A stretch of DNA of 62,000 bases, taken from NCBI GenBank assembly GCA_016946835.1, contig JACVTC010000011.1, positions 1,917,501 through 1,979,500 on the forward strand. Direction: 5' to 3'. The DNA is from Neocallimastix lanati (nom. inval.) (Eukaryota > Neocallimastigomycota > Neocallimastigomycetes > Neocallimastigales > Neocallimastigaceae). The notes beneath the pieces are model-generated. The model worked only from the letters and a program-made list of their open reading frames with translations. It had not been told where the DNA came from and did not search any database. Shown piece after piece: positions 28,301-41,030 of the stretch (position 1 is its first letter; the number at the start of each line of letters is the position of its first letter). A program made the position numbers and the translations under genes.

Positions 28301-29468
28301 TGCTTTTCATTACACATGTGTTGGGACTACTTGAATCTTCTAGAAGGAGTAGGAGCACGAAAACCTTCTGAGTCGTCTTTCTTACAGGAAAGGATAAGGG
28401 GGAAGTGGTCAGATATATCATTGAATGTACTACAAACAGATACCTTATTAATGTATTCCTTCATTTTACAATTAAATAAAACATTGATCAATACAAGACG
28501 ATCTACCATCCCGTGCCCATGTGAAATCAATGATGATGAGATGATTTATTATGTAAACTTTCAAATTGGGATTTAGACATATTAAAGTCACCTACAAGAA
28601 TAGAAGGTGTATTAGTATGTTTCTTTATCCAATTAGTAATTTCTGAAAAAGGCATTCTTTCTTTCTTCCTTATGAGTGACCGTAGGAACATAAATATTAC
28701 CAATAGTGTATTTAATTCCCCAAAAAGATGTAATGTTGACAGAAATGATATACTTATATTCAAAAGGATCAGGAGAAAATGAACAAGAACGATGTACACT
28801 TATACTAAGACCTCTCATACCGGGTATATTTGGATTAGTTTTTTCGTAAAAATTGTATTATAGTGACAAAGAAATGGGTAATTATTTGAATGTACATTAA
28901 GGTGTTGGCTATTACCGACCTCTTGCAAGCAAATACAGATAGGTCGAAAAATTTCATTTAAGTATCTAATACCATCACGTTTTTCATCATTCCATCCATT
29001 AATGTTCCAACTGACACAAAGATTGAAGAACTGAGTAGACGGTGAGTAAATGCTACTATAAAGAAAATCTTTTACCATTGATTTAGTTTCAAAAGAAGAA
29101 AATTTATTGCTGAATTTTTTAACATAACTAAAAGTTCGAATTTCGTTGGTTTTGATCCAATTAATTTTATATATAGGAAGACATCTAGTAAGAAGAAATA
29201 AAATATTTAGATAATAAGTGGGTTTATTACAGTTTATCCTTAAAATGAAGTAATTTTCCATATTAGGTGTGTGTTTTTTTGTAATTCCATGAACTATTTC
29301 ATTGCAATTGGAAATATGTTTACTAAGAAATTCCCAAAGTTTACTAACAGACCATGATTGAAGATCATGAATAAAAATAAGAATGAAATCTTTATTCTGA
29401 ATATCATATCTTCGAAGGGCACGCCGCAAAACAGGCATAGTTTCTGACTTTGAAGAAGTATTATCCAT
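25390..29468 (-). pseudogene. LINE endonuclease-reverse transcriptase polyprotein, frameshifted
   Basis: Starting at ATG 29468, residues 140-190 enter the APE endonuclease with VSWNINGWN and CLQEVGN. Frame changes near 28835, 28650 and 28530 separate it from GDFN (about 28582-28593) and SDHFPL (about 28396-28413), both endonuclease catalytic motifs. The linker follows, then the RT: NNKAPGPDGIP near 27600, a frame change near 27500, then an unbroken RT core from about 27515 to 26779. That core has LDLKKAYDSVP (first Asp), GVRQGCPLSPILF and FADD at 26875-26886. After another frame change the thumb and C-terminal regions run 26770-25850, ending with a Cys-His cluster (CPCCG, then H and C) at about 25905-25955. 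The 3' end is again shifted. Confidence 0.85.
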
Positions 29469-29948
29469 TTCAAGAAAGCCTAAAAAATAAAAAAAAAAAA
29501 AAAGAATAAAATAAAAAAAAAAATAAAAATAATAATAAAAAATAGATAAAAAAATTTTTCTTTTTTTTTTTTTTTTTATATATATATATAATAAAATAAA
29601 TTAAAAAATAAAAGAGAAAGTAAATTCCCTTTAAATAGTAAAAAAAAAATATTGGTGTTGAATATTTGAAAGCTTGAAATATAAAATTGTTCTTGATGAT
29701 TTAACAGTTTTTAGATTTTGTAAATAATTGATTTTATCCTGTATAACTTATATAATATTTATAAATTTACTCAAGGGTTAGTAATTTATTGATACAAAAT
29801 TACTTGTATATACTGTTAAAATGAATAATTGTTTCTTTTTATCTTTTGACTGATTGTAATTCTTTCAATTAATAAAGCTCTTTAAGATGTAAAAAATTTT
29901 CTGTTGAATAATCATAAATTAGCTAAAAGTATATTTAAAAAGAAAAAT

Positions 29949-30348
29949 ATTAGTAAAGAAAGACTATAAAAAAGATTCCCATCAGTTAAATACTGTCAAT
30001 CTCCTACATTTCCATTTTACAATAGCTACATGAAAGTATAAATAATACTATAGAAAAATACATATACAAAATAATGCTAAAGTAAAAAATACAATAGATT
30101 CATTACAATGACAATATGTAGAAACTACATGATATTATTAAATATACAACTCCAATGTTACTACATATCCAATTTAAAACAATATAAAACATCAAGTTCA
30201 CTTTCTACAGTCTTTCAGTATTACAGTTTTCTCTCTTCGTACTAGAAGCCACTTTAGAAAGGATAATCATTGATTATTACCAGAATTACTGAAAACTGTA
30301 ATTAGTACACCTGATATAGGCCATTCCTTTTCTTTCAACCCTCCATGG
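29949..30348 (-). repeat. About 430-bp direct repeat, copy B
   Basis: Partner of 24780-25210 in the same orientation. On the minus strand it lies about 480 bases upstream of the LINE ORF start, consistent with a LINE 5' leader. Outside the repeat, the plus strand continues TGGACCTTGGAAAAACAG, which has no counterpart at copy A. Confidence 0.85.
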
Positions 30349-30528
30349 ACCTTGGAAAAACAGTCCATATCTCATTGGGGTAATTATCATGTTAATATAA
30401 AAAAAACTTTAACATTATAATAATGAAAATAAATGTAATATAATAATATTTTTACTATAGCATGATAAGCATAACTACTAAAACTCTCCATCTCTAACCG
30501 AGATCTTTCATTTCATATTTATTTATTT

Positions 30529-30559
<31 letters not shown>

Positions 30560-30861
30560 TTTTCTACTTTTTATTTATTTATTTATTTATTTATTATTTA
30601 TTTATTTATCTTATTATATTTTATTTACTTATTTATCTACTTTTTATTTATTTATTAATTTACTTTACCTTTAAAATTCAATATCCTTATATATATAATA
30701 TAAAACAGTTAAATTTTATTATAATAAAATAAAACTATTTTAATATATAATTTTATATTATTCAAATTTTAATTTTTTATATTTTATTAAATAGTTAAAT
30801 TTTATTATAATAAAATAAAACTATTTAACTAGTTTATTATTATTAATATATGTTAATAATT

Positions 30862-30914
<53 letters not shown>

Positions 30915-31180
30915 GTCCAGCTTTTTTATAAATTTTTCTTTATTTAAAAAAAGATTTTTTTTTTTCTTTTTATTTTTTATCCTAATTGATTTATACCTAT
31001 AATATATAACAATAATTTTATAACATCAAAAAAAAAAAAAAAAAAAAAAAAAAGTAATATTTCCCTTAATTCCTTTCTAAATTTTAGATTTATTATATAA
31101 AAGAATATAATAAAATTATATATAAATCATAAAAAAATAGTTTGTAACAATTATTATTATTATTATTATTGTTATTTTAT

Positions 31181-31225
<45 letters not shown>

Positions 31226-31630
31226 CTTTTCAAATTTTATTAAGTTTGGTATTTATAAATTATTTTATTATATATAAATAATTTTATATATTTTTATTAT
31301 ATATAAATAAAAAAAAAAAATCGTTTTTATGATCTATTATTTTTTTTTTTTTTTTGAAACTTTAAAAATATAAAGATATTGTATTTTTAAATATTTTATT
31401 TAATTTTAATATTTTTTTCGTTTTTTTAATTTGTTAATTTAATAATATAATTATTAATAATACGTATAAACTAACTCCACAAACCAACTTTTTCTTTTTT
31501 ATTCATTTGTTTCGTTAATTTGAATAATAATTTATTGTACTCGAATTATAAAATCTTTCCAATGATTAATTTTTTTTTCCTATATATAAAAATGACCATA
31601 AATAATAGAACTATATCTATTTAATATTTT
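30349..31630. other. AT-rich intergenic stretch
   Basis: No gene was seen. It includes a TGGAC/GTCCA hairpin just after the LINE-type repeat (about 30346-30367), TTTA repeats at 30515-30660, a pair of poly(T)/poly(A) blocks near 30866-30914, and further homopolymers at 31028-31053 and 31188-31223. The 3' UTR of the minus-strand RGS gene lies at its right end. Confidence 0.6.
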
Positions 31631-32754
31631 TTAATTATGTGAATAAACATCTCCAAGTTGCTTTCTATTTTGTTGAAGTAAAATTGGGAAAATGGAAAGA
31701 TACATTGATTCAACAACTTCATCTTTTGCCTAGTATATAATTAAAAAAAAAAAAAAGAAAAAAAAAATTAATAATTTTAATATAATTTTAATTTTGTTTT
31801 TACATTTGTTTTTATTTCTTATTGTTTAAAAATTTAAAAAATTCAACTTACTTCATCAAATATACCAACAGTTGGATAGGTATAAAAATCATGATATATT
31901 CTTCTAACAGTACTTCCTGAAATATTAACAGCGGCAGGACCATCAATATCAATAAAACTATTTAATTTAAAATAAATTTATATATTATATAATTAAATTA
32001 TTAATTTTTAACTATTCATTATTAAAAACATATATAATATTATATTACTTTTAAAATATTATATTATAAATATATATTAATTGTTTATTTGTTTCTTCGT
32101 TGATTTAATCAATTATTTATTTATTTATTATTATTATTTTTTTTTTCATTTATACATACGTATGATAGAATGCATTAAAATAAGGAACTAATTGAGGTAA
32201 TAAAGGATAATTAGGATCATAAGAATCTTCATCATGGGAATTTCCAGAACTCTGAGTATAAATATCTTGTAATGAAAATTTTCCAAAATGATTACTACTA
32301 CTACTATCAATTTCACCAATATTTTGTTTATGCTTAGCTCTTATAACTAATTTTTGCAATATACAATAATTTTCCCAGAATAAAACATTTTCAACTACAA
32401 ATTCTTGAATAGCAATAGATTTTAATTCCTCAACTAAGTTTGGTGAATTTAAAACTTTTTTTTTTATGTTGTTGTTGTTAAATAGAAAAAATAATAATAA
32501 TAAATAAATGAAAATAAATTAAAATAAATAAAATATATTTATATATATATTATTTTAAACATATAAAAATTAAAAGAATTATTATCATAGTTTAAATTTA
32601 AATTTATATAGAATAAACATAATAATTAATGCTTACTTTTATAGAAATATTGCATTGTATTTGTTGGCTATAATTTATTTATCAAATGAATATTGAATTT
32701 AGAATTAAATTAATTTTAAAAATATTATTAATATAATTTTTTCTAAAAAATAAA

Positions 32755-32792
<38 letters not shown>

Positions 32793-33727
32793 AATTATTA
32801 TATTAATAATAATATACCTCATTTTCATAATATTTATCTAAACGCTCTGCTTTAATACATTTGAAGAGGGGAATGATTACAGAAGTTAAATGAAGATAGA
32901 ATCCAACTATAATAAATAATAATATACCCTCTTTTGTATTTTTAAATAATTTAGTAATAATATTATCATGTTGTAAGAATTCTTCATTATTCTTAAGGAA
33001 GAAAAATGAAATATAAATTATTTCAGCTAATTCAAAACAAAAAATATGAATAAATATATTATTCATTACAATACATATAATATTAATATATATGAAGAAT
33101 TAAATATTAAAAAATTAAATTTTAATAAAAAAACATAATATTTTAAATATGTTTACCAATTGCACTAACAATTGCATTACTAAAACAATCAAACTATTTT
33201 TTATTTTTCATTTTTAAATAAAAAAAGTAATAATATATAAAATTATTATATTAGTTATAATTATAATTATTTATTTTATATAGATTATATATTTAAGTAA
33301 TGTTTAATAATTATTTAATCATTTTATAATTAAATATTTTATTGATAAAAAAATTATTTATAAAGAAAATGACATTTTAATAATTATTAAATTAATCATA
33401 CCTTAATACCAAATTTTTGATCATCTTTAATATTAGTAATTGTAAAAATAATTACAATAACTATGCAAATAATTGTAAAAACTATACCAAAATAAATTGG
33501 TAACATAAACATTGAAAATGGAGTACCCATAAGAAGTTCATAAACACTTTTAATATCTTTATTATCTCTACGGTTAAATCCATAATGGTTATTATGATTA
33601 CCTTCACTAATTCTCTTGTTAATATTAATAGGTGTCCTATTTAATTTGATAATCAATAAATAATTAATATTAACTACTCTTTCTTTTTCTTATTATTCTT
33701 TTTATATATTTTTAAATTATTTAAATG

Positions 33728-33758
<31 letters not shown>

Positions 33759-35218
33759 ATATATATATAAACATATATATACTAAAATAAAAATATAATA
33801 TATATTACATTCCACACATAATAAAATCATAGTCGTTTTGTTTTTCAGTCATCACATGAAAAACTATTGATATTATTAGAGATAAAAGCTATAAAAATAA
33901 TATAAATTTAAGTATATTAATCTATTAATATTTTTTTTTATTATAATAATTATTTTTTTTTACCATTAAAATTATGGTTGTAATATAGGCAATTCTCTAT
34001 AATTATATTAATTTAAATTTAAAAAAAAAAATATTATTAATTAAATATTTTTTCACATTATTTAAAAAAATAATATAATTAAAATACATTTGATTAAATA
34101 TTGATTTAAATGTTATATTTATATAGATAAAATATATATTTTATAAATAATTTTATTACCTTATTGACCATTTTATAAATTGATTTATAATAAATATTTG
34201 GTTCTACAATTGTATTTCTTTGAGATTTTTGAATAAATTTCTTTTGACTCAACTCAGTTACTATTATAATAATTATATTTAAAAATTAAAATTTTATAAA
34301 TGAAAAGTTAAATATTTATATTTTCAACTTTATATTATAAAAAATTTACCTTTAAAAATATTTAATTTATATAAAAAGATTAATCTAACAGCACGATTTA
34401 CAAAACTAAAAAAATTAAATATTTAAAAAAAAATACAAATTAATCTCAAATAGTAAAATAAATTTATAAATTATATTAAAACTTTACCATAATTGCATAA
34501 TAGCAGTAGCTACTGTAGCACAATAATATGATACTATATTTTAATGAATTCGAATTAGAATGTTTAAGAATATTTAATAATAATAATATATATATATAAC
34601 ATCTTATATAATAAAAATATACCTGCACATGGAATATTAAGAATTTGGGTGACCTAAAATATATTTAATATTATTTTTAAATTATTAATATTTACATAGT
34701 AATATTAAAAAATGAAAATAAAAATAAAAATAAAAATAAAAATAAAAACTTTGAAAAAAACTCGAAAAAATTTTGAAAAATATTTATAAAATTCTTACCA
34801 AATTCGAAAAAGTACTTATGAAATTTGCAATTCCACCAATAAATGTAAGAATGAAATTTCTTTGTTTTATAATATACCAATGCTTATAATGGAAAATCCT
34901 ATAAATGATAAATATATATTAATAATTCAATAAAACATTATAAATATATCATCTCAATATTTATCTTTATTACCATATTAAGGGTATAAAGTAATAGAAT
35001 ATACAAAAAACATTAGCACACAAATACACTATTCCTTCTAAACCATTGATATGAAAATAACTTATTTCATTATTCATAAGAGAACCTATCTTTTCAGGTG
35101 GTCCTGACATATTATTTGTCATATTATTAAAACCCGAATATTGATTCATTGTACTTTTATTATAATTAGTGTATTGGTCCAATGAACTTGTCATATTATA
35201 ACTAGTATACTGATCCAT
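31631..35218 (-). CDS. Seven-transmembrane receptor-like protein with C-terminal RGS domain, 15 exons
   Basis: A GprK-type fungal protein: a putative G-protein-coupled receptor fused to a regulator of G-protein signalling, which would speed GTP hydrolysis on a Galpha subunit at the plasma membrane. Exons: 35218-34974, 34898-34799, 34653-34623, 34533-34488, 34405-34350, 34260-34160, 33996-33964, 33888-33809, 33636-33402, 33193-33157, 33026-32818, 32667-32637, 32454-32160, 31957-31852, 31729-31631. They give 567 residues with all phases consistent. The N-terminus (1-55) is polar with Asn-X-Ser/Thr sites and a degenerate DQYTxYN repeat. Seven hydrophobic segments follow to about residue 385. The RGS part starts near 400 (QEFVVENVLFWENY) and ends with IFDEAKDEVVESMYLSIFP. 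A Ser/Asp-rich insert sits within the RGS. Ligand and Galpha partner are unknown. Several exons are only 31-46 bases. Confidence 0.85.
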
Positions 35219-35459
35219 TTCTATAATATTTTATGTTCTTTTTTATTATATATATATATATAATTCATATTTTATAAATATCTTATAAACAATAGTAAAA
35301 TATTTCAAAGAATAAAATAACATATATTATACCTTAATAAAAAAAAAAAATCTTTATAGGCTTATTTTAAAATTTTTATTATTATTATCTTATAATCTTA
35401 AATTAATTTTTGAAAAGAACTCAATATTAAATAATTCTTAAGTTAATATTCTTTTCTTT

Positions 35460-35503
<44 letters not shown>

Positions 35504-36405
35504 ATGTATTAATCTTTAAATTCTTCCTTAAAAAATGTTTGCTTTAAATACTTGTTTTTATTATCATCTATTTACATAAAATATGTATTATTATAATACT
35601 CTTTAAAATATACAAATTTTTATTATTAATTTAAATTTTACAAAATTATTAAATTTAAATTAATAAAATATTCTTTAAATTATTAAAATTTAAATATAAA
35701 TATATATACTTTAAAAGTATTTACAAAATATTATTTTATACAATTTTTTAAAATTTATATATTATTTATTTTCCAAAAATAATAATTTCAATATAAATTT
35801 ATTATTTTTAAAATATATTATAATGGCATACAAAATAATATATTATTTTCTTTTTATAAAATATAATACTTCTGAATTAAATATTCTTTATAATTTATAC
35901 AAAATAACTATCATTTATTTTGAAAAAATAAAAAAAAAAAAAAAAAAAGTACTATAAAAATTTTAAAATTTATTTTGTTTTATATATATATAATATATTT
36001 CCCAATAAAAGAGTTGGATATTTCAATTATTGAATTTTTTCTTTCTACAATTTAAAAAATAATATTAATATCAGCAAATATTTCTATTATTTAATTCTTA
36101 TTTTATTTTTTTTATGTGGAATTCTTTTTATTTTTTTTTTTTTTTTATTGTTTTCTTTTTTTTCTTAATTAATTAATATGTTAATTAATTAAAAAAAAAT
36201 AAAAACAACTATTCCTTTTTTCTTTTTTAAAAGAAATAAATAAAAGGAAAATCTTTTATTTTATTTTATTCTATTTTATTTTTATTTTTGTTTTTATTTT
36301 TATTTTTATTTTAATTTCATTTATCAAAAATTTTGTATAAAATTTTTGTAGCTTTTTATTATTATTTATATATCTTTAGAAAAAAAAAAATTTTTTTAAT
36401 TCTTT

Positions 36406-36438
<33 letters not shown>

Positions 36439-39341
36439 TCCTTCTTTATTTTTATTTTTTTAATTATTAATTAAATTGAATATACATATTTAATCTATTA
36501 TCCAAAAATTATTTTTATTTATTATAATATATTTTAATATAATATATAATAACTGAACATTTTCCTTTTAACTATTATATAAAATAAGAAAGAGAAAAGA
36601 AAAAATATATATATTTCTATTTTTTTTTGTATATACCATATATATACCATATATACAGAATCATATTGTAATATATACTGAAAAGTAATGGGTGACCTCT
36701 ATATATATAATTAGATTAAAACCAATTATTTTAATTAAAAAGTTAATGAAAAACAAATTTTATTATTATTAAATAAAGTTTGTTCAATTTCATATTAAAA
36801 TTTATATTAAGAAATAAAATAATTTTCCTTTATCTTAAAAATGGTGCTATTTATTGATTATTTTTTATATATATTTTTTTTTAATTAATTTTTTAAATAA
36901 ACCTTACACAATAAATTCTAATTAATTATAAATATATTATAATATTAATACAATTCAATAATTTTTTTTTTCAATTTATAAAATTATATTATCTAATATA
37001 TTTCACATATTATTCAATTAATTTATATATATATTTAAATTTAAAACATATAAATCTAAAAGAATATTAAAATACAATAATAAAGCAGTTTATTACATTT
37101 TAATATAAAAACCCTTTTTCCATTTAAATATGTCTAAAAAAAGGTGATTCCAAGTGAATAATAATTAAAATATAATTAAAATATAATTAATGAAAGAATA
37201 TCGAAATATAATTTAAAATTGTATCAAATAGAATTCCTTTATATATATTTATTAAATACTAATAATTAAAAAGTTTTCAAAAAAAATATTATTTTAATTT
37301 TAAATTATGATTAGAACGATTGTACTAATAGTAATATTAATGATAATAATTATTATATAATTTTAATAATACAGTTAAATTTTTATCATTTTCCAATGTA
37401 AAATAAAAAATAATAGTAATTCGAACAAAATTTAGCCTACTAATGCCTAAAATTTTTATGCAGTTTTATTATAAAATTATTAATAATAAGATTAAAAAAG
37501 AAATGATAATTTAAATAATTATATTTCATAATACTTTTTATTCAAATATATATTAAATCTATTATAATATTTATCTTTTTTTTTAATTATTTTAATTTTT
37601 AAACATTCTGATATTTTCATTTTCATGTTTCATAATAATATAAAAAAAAAATTTTTTAAATGATTTATTTTTTTTTATTTTTGTTTTTAATATTGAAAAA
37701 AAAAATAAAAATAATTATAATAAAAATAATATTAAAAACTAGAAATTTATATTAATTAATGCAATTTTAATTTTTTTTTAATTTTGCAAAATTTTGAATT
37801 TTAATAGTTATTAAAGTTTAACTCTCCTGTCCTCAGAAGTATCTTTAATAATTTTTTAAAAAAAAAATTAAAAATTAAACGATACATATATTATAGTATA
37901 TTGTATTATATTTAATATAAATGAATACAACACTTTATAAAATTTTATAATTATTAAAGTTTAAACTAAAAAGTTATAAATTTTTAGAATTTATGTAAGA
38001 TTAATTTTTTTTTTTTTATTTAGTATAGAAAATAAAATTGTTAAGATTGGAACTCTTTATTTTAATTATTATATAGGTATATTTCTATTTAGATTTAGAA
38101 TTATATAGGAAAATTTAACACATCTTTTTTTTTTTTTTTTTTTTTTTTTAAATAAAAGGAAAGTAAAAAAAATAAAAATAAAAAAAAATTATTTTATTTA
38201 ATAATGAATAATCTTTCTTAAAATCTTTACAATTTTCAATTCTATAAAAATAAATATATATATGTATATAATTATAAATAAATATATAGATAATATGACC
38301 ATTGAAAATATTAAATATATATATATTATAACATTTTTCTTAAAAATTTAGTAGTAATTATAATAATAGTTTTTAGGTAAATTATTATGAGATTCTTTTA
38401 TTATGGAAATGGTATAATAATCACTATTTAATATATAAGATAAAAATAAAAATAGATGTATATGTAAATATAAAAATAATAAGAAATTAAAAAAATATAT
38501 ATATAAAATTAAAAAAATAATAGTATTAATAATAATTAAATAAAAAAAAAGAATTAAATTACAATAGTGAATAGTTCTATTTAATATAATTAATAATTTA
38601 AATGAAAAAGAACAAATGAAACTTTTTAAAGAATTACCTAATAGATAATTATCACATTTTCACAACGAATATCAACTAATTATTGAACAAACATTTTTTT
38701 TATTATATTTATTCATTCTAACTTTAATATTATTAATTTATTTCAATTTTATGCTTGTTTTTCTGACTCCTTTTTTATTTCATTAAGTTCTTTAATTTCT
38801 TAAATTATTTTAATAAATTTATATTTATTTAAATTATATATAGCTTTAATATTTAATGGAAAGTAATAATCAGGCTTTTAACTCTTAATCTATTCACTGT
38901 AATATTAAAAATTATTATATTAATCATTATTAAATATTATAAATGTAAAGATATATTACAATATCACTTTTAATAAAATCCATAATCTTTTTTTTTTTTT
39001 TATTTTCAAAAATTTTTTTTTCAATTATTAATTTAAATAAATTATTAATAATAATAATTTTTAATAATATTTTAATAGTCTATTCTAATATATATAGTTA
39101 TTAATTTTTTTCATATTACTATATATAGATAATAATTGTATTAAATTAAGAAAAATTAAAAAGAAATTAAATAAATAAATATTAAATAAATATTAAATAA
39201 GAAAAATTAAAAAGAAATTAAGCATATAAATATTAAATAAATAAATAAAATAAAAATGATATTTTTTTTAAATTGCATTTTTTTTTTTTTTTTTTTTTTG
39301 ATTTTTTTTTTTTTTTTTTTTTGATTTTTTTATTATTATTA

Positions 39342-39376
<35 letters not shown>

Positions 39377-39444
39377 TGGCATACAATTCATTGTTCATAT
39401 ACATTAAAAAAAATATTAAAAATATATTAAATAGAACTAAAAAT
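35219..39444. other. Gene desert, AT-rich
   Basis: No coding exon or RNA gene could be supported on either strand. Poly(T) blocks occur near 35464-35490, 36413-36436 and 38126-38149, and a G-interrupted poly(T) pair near 39279-39322 followed by an (ATT)n tract to 39373. The left end is the upstream region of the minus-strand receptor gene. Confidence 0.6.
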
Positions 39445-39605
39445 TGTCAAGAGTTATGAGTTTATAATTATGTCTACTTAATTAGTATATTTTATGATAA
39501 AGAACACTTTAATACTTTGATTTTAAACGTTTTTGTACTATTACATTATGGTTTGTACATTATAATAACTGTATTACGTTAATCAAGTATTTCACATATT
39601 AAACA
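39445..39605 (+). repeat. LTR-like dispersed repeat, copy 2
   Basis: Starts TGTCAAGAGTTATGAG and is a diverged relative of 21888-22095 in the same orientation. It has no coding partner nearby, so it may be a solo LTR fragment. Confidence 0.5.
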
Positions 39606-39734
39606 AAAATATATAATATTTGGTTTAAAAAGTCAATTTATCTTTTTTTTATTTTTCCGTTTCAAATTTTTTTTATTATTTAACATTTATTAATTTATCT
39701 TTTTATTTATTTATTTTTATTCATTTATTTAATT

Positions 39735-39765
<31 letters not shown>

Positions 39766-40785
39766 TACATTACTAAGACTTATAAATAAATATGTGCGAA
39801 AGATAATACTATCCATAGAGCAGAAAAATAAAAATAATAATGCAACCAAAAATAATTTTTATTCTAGGTATAAAAACAAAATCACTAATTTATTTATTTA
39901 GAAATTATCCTTTATAGTTTAAATATAGATAATTATTTTAATATAAATATTTATCATAAAAAAAAAATTTATCTTTAATTGATGATAACTTTTACTTGAA
40001 TAACAATTTAAACAACAATTTAAAATTCCTTTAAATTGTAATATTAAATTTCAATAATTTAAAAATACTACTAAAATATTATAATAAAAAAAAAAAATCA
40101 TTTGAAAACAATATATTAGTAATAATAAGCTTTAAGCCTAATATCCTAACACAAGTTTATCAATCAATTGATTGTTTTAACTTTAGTTTTAAAAATGGGT
40201 AATGAAAGTGTCAAAGTTTTTATTTATATTATTAGGAATACTGGATAATATACTAAATTAAAAATAAAAAATAAAATTTTTAGTATACCAGAATAATTAT
40301 AAAATATATTTTAGAATATTTAAAATTGAAATAATTTCATTGAATATTAATATATATATTTAATTGATTTAATAGAATTTAAGTTTCAATTATAAAACAT
40401 ATATAAAACATATATAATATTAATATATAAAAATATTTAATAATATATTTATTTATTTATTTATTTATATTTAACACTATTATTTATAATTTTTTATTAA
40501 TAATTTCTTAAAAATTATTATTTATTTTTTTTTTATTTAATTTCTTGATAATTTTAATAATGCTATTGTAACGCATTTCTCTAATTTATAAATATATTTA
40601 CCTCTTTTTTTTTTTTTTTTTTTTTTTTATACCTTGTCATATATAAATATTAAAAATATTAATATATAAATATTAATATTGATGTATTTATATTTTTAAA
40701 GTAAATATTTAAATATTAAAAAAAAATTTTTTTTCTCATTCATTTATTTATATATCAATATGCTACTTGGTATTTTAATAATAAG
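39606..40785. other. AT-rich intergenic stretch
   Basis: No gene was seen. ATTT tetranucleotide runs are at 39735-39767 and 40444-40465, with poly(T) at 40604-40628. Confidence 0.6.
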
Positions 40786-41030
40786 CCAATTGGCGAAATG
40801 CAACCTCGCGAAATGAAACTTGGGAAATGCAACTCTCGCCTCAATTAGTCCAGTATCTATTCTAATGGTAATATATACATATGGGGGACATATTTACCTG
40901 TAATCCTAACCACCATATTCCGTAAAAAAATCTTATGAGGAGAACCTGGAATATGGTTATTGGGCTGGATCGAACCAAGAGCCTTATGTATACTAGCCTA
41001 GGACTAACAACTTGGTTCAAAAAAAGGACT
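40786..41030. other. G+C-richer island with tandem GAAATGCAAC motifs and a B-box-like site
   Basis: About 245 bases stand out from the AT-only surroundings. The left edge has the palindrome CCAATTGG, then three imperfect 15-base units (40793-40837) built on GCGAAATGCAACCTC. On the minus strand 40976-40967 reads GGTTCGATCC, a perfect match to the RNA polymerase III B-box consensus. No matching A-box at tRNA distance and no cloverleaf are found. It could be a remnant of a tRNA-derived or DNA transposon. No coding frame is seen. Confidence 0.45.

Larger units (their letters stand above)
25211..30348 (-). mobile_element. LINE (non-LTR retrotransposon) with APE endonuclease and RT, defective
   Basis: On the minus strand the element reads: leader (30348-29469), endonuclease-RT ORF (29468 to about 25390), a short 3' UTR with AATAAA about 16 bases before the end, and a poly(A) tail of about 33 residues (the T run 25211-25243). 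That 3' structure is direct evidence of target-primed reverse transcription. The coding region holds an APE-type endonuclease, an RT with the FADD box and a C-terminal CCHC-like motif, as in L1-like elements. At least seven frame changes break it, so it is dead. No separate ORF1 was found; the leader may be its remnant. Confidence 0.85.

Noticed and set aside
24780-30348. Penelope-like or LTR element bounded by the 430-bp direct repeats
   Set aside because: The enclosed RT has an APE endonuclease and a poly(A) tail, which are LINE features; the repeats are better read as leaders of two LINE copies.
25211-30348. Target-site duplication around the LINE
   Set aside because: I compared both edges and found no convincing matching flank, so none is annotated.
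40960-41025. tRNA gene on the minus strand
   Set aside because: A perfect B-box is present, but the T-stem does not pair well and no acceptor stem or A-box lies at the proper distance.
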